A stretch of 64,000 nt of DNA from an uncultured Selenomonadales bacterium. GTDB lineage: Bacteria; Bacillota; Negativicutes; Selenomonadales; Selenomonadaceae. Position numbers and translations under genes: made by a program. The DNA is taken from contig CAMJRX010000004.1 of assembly GCA_946408355.1 (NCBI GenBank), forward strand, positions 21,199 through 85,198. The letters run 5' to 3'. The notes under the pieces are model-generated. The model saw only the letters and a program-made list of their open reading frames with translations. It did not search any database and was not told the DNA's origin. Below, piece after piece: positions 34,795 to 42,323 of the stretch (positions within the stretch are counted from its first letter, which is position 1; each line of letters starts with the position of its first letter).

Positions 34795-36060
34795 TCAAGC
34801 GCAGTACAAAAAAAACGTCTCGCAAGCTTTAGTTAATTCAGCAATTAATATTTTAGCTTGTAGAGGCGTCTTTTGCAAGTTGTTTATCTCGGTCAATCGT
34901 CGTCGTTTGTTGTCAAGCTCGCGAATCTCGACGAGTTCATTGTTGATATTTTTCTTGAGCGTGTCGAAAAGGATTTTGCGTTCTTCCACACCGTCGAAGG
35001 GTTGCCCGTCAGCGTCAATCATCGAAGCGCTTTTTTCTGCAGGAGCAAAGTCATAGGCACTTGAGCCTTGTTCCATTTCGACGCGAGCTTTTCGGCAATT
35101 TTTTTTGTTCTCAGCAACGTAAGTACGCATGAGCGTAACGGTCGGATTATGCTTGTAAAAATTGCGTCCAGAAAATTCTTTAGGCACAGTGTCAATCGGA
35201 CCGAAATTGACCATATCGCACGCACCGACGGAAACGATTTGTGGAATTTTTTTGTCGATAGCTGCCCCGCAACGAGCCTCACCTGCCGCTAAAACTCCGC
35301 CGACAACTTGGTCAGCCCATTCGGTCGTTGTCAGGTCGAGCACACCCGCGAAGAATCCCACGTTGATGAGCGCGCCCATAATCTTGCCGCCGGTTCCTGT
35401 TGCGTGGAAAACGAGCACTTCATAACCGCGCTTTTCGAGATAATCTTTGGCGCAGTCGACGCAAGGAGTAGTTGCGCCAAACATTGACGCCGCGATTAGC
35501 GGTTTGCTCTCCGACTTATCGATTTTGATGGAGTCGCGCAAATTCACCATGCCGACAATCGCCAGCACCGCGTTGGAGAAAATCATCTTGGAAATTTTGT
35601 TCAGCCCCGTAACGTCGACGATTGACGGCATCATAAAAATATCGCTCGTGCCGACGTATTGCGAGACGTTGACCGCCGCCATTGTCGAGACCATGACTTT
35701 TAGCACACCGATTGGCAAGGCACGCATTGCGGGAGTAACTAGCGACGTGCCGCCGGAGCCGCCAAAAGAAATTATTCCGTCGAATTTTCCTTGCTTGTAA
35801 AGTTCGGGAACAAGCTTTTCCATTCCTTTGGACAAAGTTTCGGTGGCAAGTGCACGGTCTTTGCGCTCAACAATGGCTTTAATGTCCTGCCCGACGGCGG
35901 CAGCGATTTCGTCGTTGTTCACGTCGACGGGAAACGCCGGTTCAAAAACGCCTGTATGAATCATGAACGGTTGAACGCCGAGTTCTTCGAGCAACCCTTT
36001 GATGTAGGCAAATTCCTTGCCTTTGGTGTCGAAGGTGCCCGCTACTGCTATCCTCTTCAA
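34795..36060 (-). CDS. UPF0261/Tm-1-like ATP-binding protein
   Basis: 421 residues from TTG 36060, chosen because GGAGG stands eight bases upstream and the product then begins MKRIAVAGTFDTKGKEFAYI as in the family. Further blocks: SFGGSGGTSLVTPAMRALPI, TTPCVDCAKDYLEKRGYEVL, FHATGTGGKIM, VSVGACDMVNFGP. Members resemble the tomato Tm-1 ATP-binding domain and normally pair with a PEP_hydrolase TIM-barrel protein; only the tail of that partner remains at 32748. After EIRELDN the usual family end (HINDP) is replaced by about 35 unrelated residues, suggesting that the insertion altered its C-terminus. Confidence 0.88.
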   Translation of the reverse strand: MKRIAVAGTFDTKGKEFAYIKGLLEELGVQPFMIHTGVFEPAFPVDVNNDEIAAAVGQDIKAIVERKDRALATETLSKGMEKLVPELYKQGKFDGIISFGGSGGTSLVTPAMRALPIGVLKVMVSTMAAVNVSQYVGTSDIFMMPSIVDVTGLNKISKMIFSNAVLAIVGMVNLRDSIKIDKSESKPLIAASMFGATTPCVDCAKDYLEKRGYEVLVFHATGTGGKIMGALINVGFFAGVLDLTTTEWADQVVGGVLAAGEARCGAAIDKKIPQIVSVGACDMVNFGPIDTVPKEFSGRNFYKHNPTVTLMRTYVAENKKNCRKARVEMEQGSSAYDFAPAEKSASMIDADGQPFDGVEERKILFDTLKKNINNELVEIRELDNKRRRLTEINNLQKTPLQAKILIAELTKACETFFLYCA

Positions 36061-36154
36061 TTTGTTTCCCTCCATTCCAGAAATCTTTTTGAACGTATTT
36101 TAATCGCCCGCAAAAAAATTTCCTATGTCATGAAATATTTTTCGTCAGTGTTTA

Positions 36155-36166
36155 GAACAAGTGTTC
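36155..36166. promoter_or_regulatory. LexA-like SOS box candidate
   Basis: GAACAAGTGTTC matches the core GAAC-RNRY-GTTC of the Firmicute LexA site. It lies about 95 bases upstream of the UPF0261 start. A single 12-base match is weak evidence. Confidence 0.3.
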
Positions 36167-36244
36167 ACAAACGCTTAAATAAAGTTAAATATGAGAGTGA
36201 TTGAGCTCGGCAAAAGTCCGCTCAACTATAACCAATCTCATCGG

Positions 36245-36880
36245 TTACGATTTGCGCTCTAGCTTTACAATGTGTTGAAGGATTTTGTCCCAAAGAGCGT
36301 TAAGGCGCGCACGTCGATATATTATTTTAGATGTGAACACACGTTCTAAGATTCGGGCGAAATTGTTGTTTCTGAATTGGAATATTTCCCTTTTTGTTTC
36401 AGAAGCGTCTATTAAACTTTTCAAGCTGTCGCACAAAAAATAGCCCGCTGTCCCTACAGGTTCAACGTTTCGATAAAATTTCAGTGCGTCTAACAATATT
36501 TTCAATTCGTCCGCCGTCAAGTTGTTTAAAGGATTGGACATTTTGCGGTACAAAATTTTGTTTGCCTTCTCAACTTTGACTACGATTCCCGAATCGACTA
36601 ATTTATTCAGCCGTCGACGAAAGCTTTGCATCCAATATGCGTCGAGGCGTTCAGGCTTATATTCCATTACCGCATATTCCGCCTCGCTCCAATATTTCCG
36701 TCGCTGATAAAAATTCTTCAGCCTCCAGCACTTGTAGCAAGATAATTTTCTCCAGACATTGTTCGGATAATAACGTCTTAAGCAAATACGAACTGTAGAA
36801 ATAATTCTCTGTCCAGTGTCGAAAATCCCCTACAAATGTGAAATAATAATACCAATCGCAGAAATTTTCTCATTCACGCA
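36245..36880 (-). pseudogene. Truncated HTH/WYL-like regulator relic
   Basis: The longest intact piece, 36245-36667 (140 codons), reads RLDAYWMQSFRRRLNKLVDS and LTADELKILLDALKFYRNVE, then FQFRNNNFARILERVF. Upstream in another frame lies an apparent DNA-binding part (LLSEQCLEKIILLQVLEAEE FLSATEILER) joined by a frameshift near 36683. The pattern fits the N-terminal half of WYL-type regulators that often accompany CRISPR loci. The WYL domain itself is missing. Family call is tentative; degeneration is clear. Confidence 0.5.
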
Positions 36881-37060
36881 TGCGTCCGATTAGATTTTTT
36901 CAATATTTTTATACTCTTTTTCATTACTGAAACTCCTTATTTTCGCTTGCAGGATTTTTGATATGACGCCCGCCTTCAACGGAATTATAATTAATAATTT
37001 TGGATTATTACTTTTACCATAAATTTTTAGCCGTTGCGTGAGGAGTGTAGCGGCTTTTTT

Positions 37061-38630
37061 TATATCGCGGGTATTTTCTCCAGCGCGGTCAGATAATTTT
37101 CTATCATCGGTTTCAAGTCCGATATGGTTTTAGTCGCTTGCGCATTCGCGTGATTTACTTGATTTCGCTTCCGACGTATTTCGTAGTAGTCTTTTAGGAA
37201 TTTCAATGCCGTTTCCTCGTCAAAAGCTGTGGTTATTATTTTCTTGTCAAACAGCTCGCTATATATCTTTTCCCGATTTTCCCTTATGGGTTTTCGCTCA
37301 TCGTAAATCGCTTGGAGAACTGCCGCTACTCGCGGACTGCGCTTTTTGAAGTCGACGAATTTGATTTTATTTCTTTAACACAATTCAAATCTGTATCTGC
37401 TGGTCTCGATTCCGCAAAAAATTCTTTCAACTCGCCGCGACAATTTTTATCGCTTAATTTTTGTCTCGGAAAATTTTTAAGCACTTCCCGCAAATCTCAG
37501 CAATAGTTTTTTACGGATGATTCGCTAAACTCTTCGCCCGATTTATCACGATCCTGATATGCAATTATGAATTGTTGTTGCCAATTTCGCCCGAATGAAT
37601 GACCTTCCTGTTCTGCACGCTTTATCACGCTCTCATCCTTCGGTACGCAAATTTTTCGCTCGACTAATTCTTCAGGAAACCATTCTGTGCACAATGTCAT
37701 TGCCTGTTGCCAAAAGCCTTTGCGCATACACCAGCGTATAATTTCAGCTCGCGATTCTGCGCCGCCTATCAGTTGACCGTATTCGCGCTCTATCGTGTCG
37801 ATTATCTTCGCGAATAATTCACTTTTTAAATCCTTGTCGGGTTCTTCGCGAAATGCCTTTATATGTTCGCCTAAATTTTTCAGCTCGGTTTCTATCGCGC
37901 TCGTTCGACAAATTTTTATTGCCTCTGAAAAACGATTCATCGCCTCAAGCAAAGTCTTCACAGCGGGCGGCGGTTTTTCCCCGAAATATTCGTTCAATGC
38001 CTCTACGCTACCAAATTTGACGAATTCATCTGCGCCCGTTATCAACGTGAACATTCGCTGTATTTCCATCACCCGATACACTACGCGACTTGTCGGCTCG
38101 GAATAGAGTATCTCCTCGATTTTAACTCCACGATATTTCAACAGCTGAATTATCGACAACATCAGCATTGACGTATGCCGAAAACCGCCCGTCATGTCTG
38201 CGTGTACCGTCAATTCGACTCCCTTTGCAAACTGCGTCATGGCGTCAGCTATCCGCGCTATCTGCAATATGTTCCGCTCAAGCTTGGTCGGGTCTTCACC
38301 ATCCTCCGAATAGTCTTCTATCGAAAACCGCTCTGATAAATGCGGAAATTCTTTCGTCACTCGACGCTTAAGGGACTCCAAATGCGTAACGTTTCCGAAT
38401 TCGTTTTCCGCCGGCACAAGCTGACTTTTTACATAGTCGCTCGCTATCAAAAATATTTTCGACAGCGAATCACCTGCCGCCTCAAGTTTTCTTTCCACGA
38501 ATACTATTGCTGATTCATTGGTCTGTATCGCCGATTACTCGTGTCCTTGTATGTTGCCGTATTTTATCGGCTCGCTTAGTGAACGCGAATTTACTGGGCT
38601 TACAAACGCTAGCATTATGTTTTGAGTCAT
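37061..38630 (-). pseudogene. CARF-HEPN CRISPR type III effector (TM1812/Csx1-like), inactivated
   Basis: A 520-codon gene with three lesions. Start ATG 38630 (MTQNIMLAFVSPVNSRSLSE), TAA at codon 32 (38537-38535), then a long CARF-type open stretch including VHADMTGGFRHTSMLMLSII, the TM1812-family motif near D-x-x-x-GFR. A TGA follows at 37499 in frame, then a frameshift near 37370. The final segment, ALKFLKDYYEIRRKRNQVNH A, holds the HEPN catalytic R-x4-H (RNQVNH, 37150-37167). CARF domains bind cyclic oligoadenylate made by type III Cas10 and activate HEPN RNases. It begins one base after the preceding small gene. Confidence 0.78.
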
Positions 38631-38631
38631 T

Positions 38632-38999
38632 TCAATATTCCCTGAACTGTATAAATCTGAACGTCGATATTTGCCGCGTTGAGCCGTCGGGCATTATTTC
38701 TTCTTGAACAATACGTTCACTTGTTGCCGCTACGACCTTCACGCCCAAACTTTTCAGCTGTTCAACCATAGCAAATGTATAGTTTAATTCTCCTTGACAC
38801 AATACAACTGCTGGCTCCAACTCCAAAATTTTTTGAGATTCCTTTGAACCATATCGCGAACTTCTTGAACGGTTGCAGTAGCACTGACTACAGGGAACGC
38901 CATATCCATAAGCTCGCCGTAAATCCTCGCTGCAGAAAGTTGTTCGCCGCTCCAGTGTGCCGTCGGATGATTTGTGTGATTGATAAAAATTTTTTTCAT
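38632..38999 (-). pseudogene. Small CRISPR-locus gene broken by a homopolymer frameshift
   Basis: Joined product about 121 residues: MKKIFINHTNHPTAHWSGEQ, LSAARIYGELMDMAFPVVSA, then after the break LELEPAVVLCQGELNYTFAM and VEQLKSLGVKVVAATSERIV. The two frames are joined by one missing base in the run of six A (38829-38834 as T on plus). I do not recognise a named family, but the SGEQLSAARIYGE and LCQGE blocks look conserved rather than random. It overlaps nothing and is directly followed by the CARF-HEPN gene, so it was part of that operon. Loss could also be a sequencing or phase-variable slip. Confidence 0.55.
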
Positions 39000-39026
39000 T
39001 GCTTATCCTCCGCCGCTAGTTAACAC

Positions 39027-39062
39027 AAAAAAGCACCTCCCGCAATAGAGAAGTGCTTTTTT
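39027..39062. terminator. Bidirectional terminator between CRISPR relic and accessory genes
   Basis: AAAAAAGCACCTCCC-GCAATA-GAGAAGTGCTTTTTT; strong imperfect stem with A and T tracts on both sides. On the minus strand it would stop transcription from the array before the accessory genes. Confidence 0.8.
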
Positions 39063-39068
39063 ATTGCT

Positions 39069-39191
39069 CTTAAGACACCGCAAGCGGTAAAGAATTATGG
39101 AGGCATGCACGACCTTGATGAAGTTTATCAGATTGCTCTGGACCAATCATCTAAGTTTCAAAACCGTAAACGGTAAGGAAGCATGCACGAC
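39069..39191 (-). CRISPR. Two-repeat relic CRISPR array
   Basis: An intact 37-base repeat occupies 39155-39191. Read on the minus strand it starts GTCGTGCATGCTTCC, contains the palindrome ACCG-TTTA-CGGT and ends TTTTGAAAC, the GAAAC end typical of repeats. A 41-base spacer (39114-39154) follows, then a degenerate repeat at 39069-39113 (GTCGTGCATGCCTCC, an 8-base insertion, ACCGCTTGCGGT, lost GAAAC end). Degeneracy at the lower-coordinate end indicates minus-strand transcription with the leader side above 39191. No other repeats were seen out to 39464. Confidence 0.75.
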
Positions 39192-39462
39192 AGCAACCCT
39201 TTTGGAGGGCGTCATAACGCCACGGAATTAGAGCTTTTGGAAAGTGTTTGGAAAAACTCGCTGTTCGATTGCGTTTTCCAACAAATTTTATCATATAAGT
39301 TTCAGAAAAGTGCTGTGATTGTTGATTTGACGCCAACTTTATAATTTGGAAAAGGATTTGCTTAAATGGCGTCTCTGCGTTACCTCCAATCTCTTTCCAT
39401 TTTTAAATCTTATTAATAAGTTTATATCATGTTACGGATAAAATTGCAAGAAAAATTTTAAG

Positions 39463-39492
39463 CAAAAAAGAGACCCGCCTTAGCGAGCCTCT
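39463..39492 (-). terminator. Terminator of rplS
   Basis: Minus strand AGAGGCTCGC-TAA-GGCGGGTCTCT followed by six T, about 20 bases after the rplS stop. Confidence 0.9.
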
Positions 39493-39511
39493 AAAAATTT
39501 TTCGGTCAAAA

Positions 39512-39862
39512 TTATTTCTTAGCTTTCTTTTCTTTAATGCGAGCCGCCTTGCCTGTGAGCTTGCGCAGATAATAAAGCTTAGCACGACGAACCGCGCCAC
39601 GACGAACAACTTCAATTTTCTCGACGCGGGGCGAGTGCACAGGGAACATACGTTCGACACCGACGCCGTAAGAAATTCTGCGGACGGTGAACATTTCGCG
39701 CACGCCCGATCCTTGACGCCCGATAACGACGCCTTCAAAAATCTGAATACGTTCACGATTGCCTTCAACGATTTTTGCATGGACGCGAACCGTATCGCCC
39801 GGCGCGAATTGCGGAATGTTATCGCGCAGTTGTTCTTTCTCAATGAGTTCAATGATATTCAA
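39512..39862 (-). CDS. rplS: Ribosomal protein bL19
   Basis: 116 residues, standard length. [72 protein letters not shown] and [20 protein letters not shown] are characteristic. It sits at the 30S-50S interface. Here it is a single-gene unit with its own terminator; the usual rpsP-rimM-trmD neighbours are not upstream, where instead a divergent riboswitch transcript begins. Confidence 0.98.
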   Translation of the reverse strand: MNIIELIEKEQLRDNIPQFAPGDTVRVHAKIVEGNRERIQIFEGVVIGRQGSGVREMFTVRRISYGVGVERMFPVHSPRVEKIEVVRRGAVRRAKLYYLRKLTGKAARIKEKKAKK

Positions 39863-39968
39863 TTTTAAGTCCTCCTATCTTTGTCCGACGTTCTTGCCCG
39901 CACGCAGAGGAACGCCTTTTGAACTTTTAAAGTCTAACATAAAAATTTTATCGCTGTCAAGATTTTTG

Positions 39969-39997
39969 TTGACAAACGCGGCATTTTGTAGGATTAT
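39969..39997 (+). promoter_or_regulatory. Promoter of the orphan cobalamin riboswitch
   Basis: Perfect TTGACA (39969-39974), 17-base spacer, GATTAT (39992-39997). Predicted start about 40005, just before the riboswitch. Confidence 0.65.
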
Positions 39998-40020
39998 AGG
40001 CGCGTTGAAAATTTAATATT

Positions 40021-40189
40021 GATTGAATCGAGTGGCGCGAGCCTCAATAGGGAATTCGGTCAAAAGCCGGAACGATCACGTCACCGTAGCGGGGAGCGAC
40101 TCTGCAATTATGTCACTGGAAAATTTTTTCTGGGAAGGCGCAGACGAGCATAGATCCGAAGTCGGGAGAACTGCTCGATTAACAATCAC
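40021..40189 (+). ncRNA. Cobalamin (B12) riboswitch aptamer
   Basis: Conserved blocks are present in order: GGGAATTCGGTCAAAAGCCG G (L4/P4 region), CACCGTAGC, TGTCACTGG, CTGGGAAGGCG and the B12 box AAGTCGGGAGAACTGCTC. Spacing fits the adenosylcobalamin class. In this class ligand binding normally turns off a downstream B12 synthesis or transport gene by termination or start-site masking. No plus-strand gene follows for about 790 bases. Confidence 0.93.
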
Positions 40190-40233
40190 CGTTTGACCTG
40201 CGAGCGACAGGAAGGGGATTTAGTCTTTTTTCT

Positions 40234-40259
40234 GCGCCCGCAACATGGGCGTTTTTCTT
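40234..40259 (+). terminator. Terminator downstream of the cobalamin aptamer
   Basis: GCGCCC-GCAACAT-GGGCGT followed by TTTTCTTTT, 45 bases beyond the aptamer. It is placed as the expression platform of the riboswitch. Confidence 0.8.
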
Positions 40260-40436
40260 TTGCCGCTTTAAAAGCTACAGGTCAGCTAGCGCGATTTGCC
40301 AATTAAAATTTTCAGCTAATCGCCGCGCCCTAACATTTGGCGAAAAGTTTTCCCCACTCACGGGGGAGGCATTGCTCATACATTTCATTTGCTGAAAAAT
40401 CAGCGGCTCCCGTCATTTGGCAGGAGGCTTTTTTGT
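40260..40436 (+). ncRNA. Structured non-coding stretch behind the riboswitch
   Basis: No supported open reading frame. TTTTCAGC (40309-40316) can pair with GCTGAAAA (40391-40398), enclosing hairpins CGCC...GGCG and CCCC-ACTCA-CGGGG. The 3' strand can alternatively form the local hairpin GCTGA-AAAA-TCAGC. A GC-rich hairpin and TTTTTT (40406-40435) close the segment; this end also serves as terminator for the minus-strand gene at 40437. A readthrough product of the riboswitch is possible. Confidence 0.4.
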
Positions 40437-40886
40437 TTACCAACGTAATTTCCTCTGCCACGCGAGCAAATCTTTCTTGCTTAACGGCAAATCAATCGAC
40501 TGTCCGTTATCATAGAAAAATTTTATGCGAATTTCCTTAGCCAACAGTAAATCTTTAAGGCTTGATTTTGGGAAGTGGAAAAATAATTTATTTTCATTGC
40601 GCCAGCCTGCAGACGTTTGCTTAGTAATGGCTTCGATTTCCCAAGGAGCACCGTCCGTAAAAACTATTGCCTTATTTAAAAGTTGCGCCTTGTCATAGCG
40701 ATAATCCCATAAACTCAACGTAGCACTTTCCCAATTCCCGTCAACGTCGCGACCAACTTGAAAATCCGTCGCCGCATATTTATCCAGAGTATCAACCTCG
40801 CGGTGGTCATGATGCCACGTGTAGCTTGCTCCGAAAATTCCCAAGAGAATCAATCCAATCCCGATTCCCAATAAAATTTTTTGCAT
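40437..40886 (-). CDS. Membrane-anchored hypothetical protein
   Basis: 149 residues with one N-terminal hydrophobic helix (LLGIGIGLILLGIFGASYTW) that is an anchor or uncleaved signal. The rest is a beta-rich domain (VDGNWESATLSLWDYRYDKA, WRNENKLFFHFPKSSLKDLL). No family recognised. GGGGGT precedes the start. Divergent from the gene at 40978; 91 bases lie between the two starts. Confidence 0.65.
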   Translation of the reverse strand: MQKILLGIGIGLILLGIFGASYTWHHDHREVDTLDKYAATDFQVGRDVDGNWESATLSLWDYRYDKAQLLNKAIVFTDGAPWEIEAITKQTSAGWRNENKLFFHFPKSSLKDLLLAKEIRIKFFYDNGQSIDLPLSKKDLLAWQRKLRW

Positions 40887-40977
40887 GAGTGACCCCCGCT
40901 TTACTTTACATTTTGACGCCTATTATAGTACAATATACCTGGTGTATTTTTCAATAATTTTTTCAGGGGGAGTTCTT

Positions 40978-41358
40978 ATGCTCAGACCGCGTTTTGAAGA
41001 TGAAGACGAAGTTTATATTCCGGAAATCGAGGTAGATGAGTCCGGCTTTAATGTCCACGATCGAATTCCGCATTCCAATGCAGGCGTCGCACTCGGCTGG
41101 TCGGCATTGGAACAGCAAATGTTCGATATGCTCCTTTTGAACCGTTTCGCCGCTGATGATCAGGAATTGCTTGACGAAACGGCGCGTACCATTTCCCGCT
41201 TAGTCGAAACTTTTGAGGCTCACGAAATCGCCCGAATCATGGCGGTTGCAATGATGTCTTTCCAGCTCGCCGCCGCCGAAGATAAATCTTTTGAGGACGA
41301 GTACAACAAGTATCGCGATTATATCAAAAAACACCCCGAAGATTTGGAAGAAATTTAA
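40978..41358 (+). CDS. Acidic cytoplasmic hypothetical protein
   Basis: 126 residues from ATG 40978 behind GGGGGAG. Strongly acidic N-terminus (RFEDEDEVYIPEIEVDESGF), then a helical region (LEQQMFDMLLLNRFAADDQE; EAHEIARIMAVAMMSFQLAA). No signal or membrane segment and no recognised family. It has its own terminator. The cobalamin riboswitch lies 790 bases upstream on the same strand but two terminators intervene, so control by it is unlikely. Confidence 0.6.
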   Translation: MLRPRFEDEDEVYIPEIEVDESGFNVHDRIPHSNAGVALGWSALEQQMFDMLLLNRFAADDQELLDETARTISRLVETFEAHEIARIMAVAMMSFQLAAAEDKSFEDEYNKYRDYIKKHPEDLEEI

Positions 41359-41376
41359 TCTTAATTTTTTGCCTTT

Positions 41377-41399
41377 GCCGCTTTTGCGGCTAATTTTTT
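41377..41399 (+). terminator. Terminator of the gene at 40978
   Basis: GCCGC-TTTT-GCGGC followed by TAATTTTTTTT, 18 bases after the stop codon. Confidence 0.85.
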
Positions 41400-41408
41400 T
41401 TACTTAAA

Positions 41409-41436
41409 ACACGTCAGCAAAATGTGGACGGCAACG
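41409..41436 (-). pseudogene. Echo of the 3' end of the ABC-2 permease gene
   Basis: Minus strand encodes RPHFADVF-stop, nearly identical in sequence to the RPHFADVL-stop end of the permease at 41500-41526 (about 26 of 27 bases, one inserted base). It is probably the tail of a lost tandem paralogue. Confidence 0.6.
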
Positions 41437-41503
41437 TGATGTTGCATCCAGCTGTCGCGCCGTGCCGCTCAAAAATTTTTAGCTGAATCACCGCGTTTAA
41501 ACT

Positions 41504-42313
41504 TTATAACACGTCGGCAAAATGTGGACGCAACTTTTTAAAACACCACGCACCGATAAACATAACCGCCGCCGTCAACGCCCAATAATACGCTGTCAAA
41601 TGCAAATGCTCCCAAAACCACTCGTGATAAATAAAACTTTGCCGATAACCTTCAACGACGTAATACGCAGGATTTAACTTTAAAATAAATTGGAACTGTT
41701 CGGGAATCATTTTTAAATTCCAGAAAATCGGCGTGCCCCAAAAACCAAATTGCAAAATCATCGCAACCAACTGCCCCACGTCTCGCATAAAAACTGTTAG
41801 CGAACTCGTCAACCAACTAATTCCCAATGACAAGCAAATCATCGCGAAACAATAGTAAATTATTTGCAGATTGTAAATTGTTGGCAAATAGCCGTAAGCC
41901 GCAAACATGGCGAACAGCACGACGATAAAAAAAAGGTGCACAACCAGCGCGGAAACTATTTTTACAATCGGCAGAAGCTCCACGCGAAAGACAATTTTTT
42001 TTACGAGGAATGAACTTTCGATAACTGAATTCGTCGCGCTCTGTATGCTTTCGTTTAGGAAAAACCACGGGAACATTCCGCATACAAGCCACAAGATAAA
42101 CGGGACGTTGTTCATGGGAACGGATTTAAAGCCGACTTGAAAGACAAACCAGAAAATTAAAACCGTTATCGCCGGCTGAATAAACGCCCATAAAATTCCC
42201 AGATAAGAGCTGACATATCGCTGTTTGAAGTCGCGCCGCGTCATTTGCCATAAAAGTTTTCGGTTAACAATGATGTCGCGAATCAAGCCGATTAAACTAT
42301 AAAATTTTTTCAT
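41504..42313 (-). CDS. ABC-2 type polysaccharide/polyol-phosphate export permease
   Basis: 269 residues from ATG 42313 (AAAGG upstream). Six hydrophobic segments; RKLLWQMTRRDFKQRYVSSY LGILWAFIQP at the N-terminus and LNPAYYVVEGYRQSFIYHEW near the end are the TagG/Wzm/KpsM signature of glycan export permeases. The matching ATPase (TagH/Wzt type) is not adjacent in the window. It follows a methyltransferase and mannose-6-phosphate isomerase in one run of minus-strand genes, pointing to surface glycan synthesis. An echo of its 3' end lies just downstream. Confidence 0.88.
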   Translation of the reverse strand: MKKFYSLIGLIRDIIVNRKLLWQMTRRDFKQRYVSSYLGILWAFIQPAITVLIFWFVFQVGFKSVPMNNVPFILWLVCGMFPWFFLNESIQSATNSVIESSFLVKKIVFRVELLPIVKIVSALVVHLFFIVVLFAMFAAYGYLPTIYNLQIIYYCFAMICLSLGISWLTSSLTVFMRDVGQLVAMILQFGFWGTPIFWNLKMIPEQFQFILKLNPAYYVVEGYRQSFIYHEWFWEHLHLTAYYWALTAAVMFIGAWCFKKLRPHFADVL

Positions 42314-42323
42314 GGTTGCCTTT

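Noticed and set aside
37021..37062. Hairpin AGCCG...CGGCT after the CARF-HEPN relic as its terminator
   Set aside because: The T-run lies on the plus-strand side only, so on the minus strand it is not a convincing terminator.
39192..39464. Further CRISPR repeats or a leader on the high-coordinate side of the relic
   Set aside because: A GTTTCA near 39297 and a GGCGT/ACGCC palindrome near 39215 were examined, but neither extends to the 37-base repeat. No leader could be defined and no gene was seen.
40315..40390. Small minus-strand frame beginning ATGAAATGTATGAGCAATGC across the structured RNA
   Set aside because: No ribosome-binding site; the sequence is explained by hairpins, and the frame would start within the terminator region.
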